Below, piece after piece: positions 63,974 through 64,000 of a stretch of 64,000 bases of DNA. The stretch covers positions 13,232,001-13,296,000 of the forward strand of contig NC_073346.2 in assembly GCF_027580225.2 (NCBI RefSeq), in the 5' to 3' direction. The stretch comes from Misgurnus anguillicaudatus. Taxonomy: Eukaryota; Chordata; Actinopteri; Cypriniformes; Cobitidae. Under the pieces are notes generated by a model. That model did not search any database and had not been told where the DNA came from. It saw nothing but the letters and a program-made list of their open reading frames with translations. A program made the position numbers and the translations under genes. The first letter of the stretch is position 1; the number at the start of each line of letters is the position of its first letter.

Positions 63974-64000
63974 TTAAAAATGCTTATATGCTAAGAGTTA

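Larger units (their letters stand above)
51041..64000 (+). other. ulk4 intron, 5' part (at least 12.9 kb)
   Basis: No next ulk4 exon was found by eye. The content is foldback copies with a nested piggyBac MITE (52361-53438), a TIR element with a hammerhead-like insert (53447-54339), a 1.65-kb element (55171-56824), two copies of a large TTAA foldback (59943-60732, 62330-63973) and repeat-poor stretches at 57.24-57.66, 58.15-58.72 and 61.5-61.7 kb. Nothing I recognise lies in 51041-52360, 54340-55170, 56825-57240, 58720-59640 and 60740-61090. Confidence 0.65.

Overview
This is a vertebrate nuclear genomic window, almost certainly from a teleost and probably a cypriniform (carp/zebrafish-like) fish. 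The organism call is inference. It rests on one split gene on the + strand whose exons match vertebrate ULK4, and on AT-rich introns packed with non-autonomous DNA transposons of kinds familiar from fish. There are no bacterial-style genes, operons or CRISPR arrays, and most open reading frames are chance frames inside repeats.

The only host gene I can support is ulk4 (Unc-51-like kinase 4, a pseudokinase). Eleven consecutive coding exons lie at 680-841, 2938-3120, 9316-9443, 31894-32027, 32403-32524, 41764-41820, 42082-42133, 42446-42540, 48909-48960, 49456-49618 and 50948-51040. All have GT/AG borders, and the reading phase is continuous through 1241 nt (413 codons plus 2 nt). They encode part of the C-terminal HEAT/armadillo-type helical region. 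The kinase-like exons lie upstream of the window and the last exons lie downstream, so the gene is open at both ends.

The introns (largest 22.4 kb, 9444-31893) are layered with transposon debris. (1) TTAA-flanked elements, many of them long inverted-repeat foldbacks, are piggyBac-like by target site. (2) Short elements with 8-bp target duplications are hAT-like. They include four copies of one G/C-run family at 17.4, 31.1, 34.7 and 38.3 kb. (3) Two elements fit TTA/TAA target sites (Harbinger-like), one about 2 kb long. (4) A decayed Tc1/mariner copy lies at 47.25-48.33 kb; it has lost the first catalytic Asp and shows D-to-E spacing of 36 residues. (5) tRNA-like SINE fragments, GT microsatellites and a 'GTGGGGAC' fish repeat are also present. 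Nesting is frequent, up to four levels at 37.6-38.95 kb.

Several intronic stretches lack repeat character and have dense homeodomain/POU-type sites, notably 8.56-9.21, 19.09-19.85, 25.37-25.95, 37.13-37.56, 57.24-57.66 and 58.15-58.72 kb. I flag them as candidate conserved regulatory elements; this is inference only. I found no convincing new gene system. The most unusual small item is a 99-bp insertion with an 11-bp target duplication at 53.8 kb carrying a hammerhead-ribozyme-like core.
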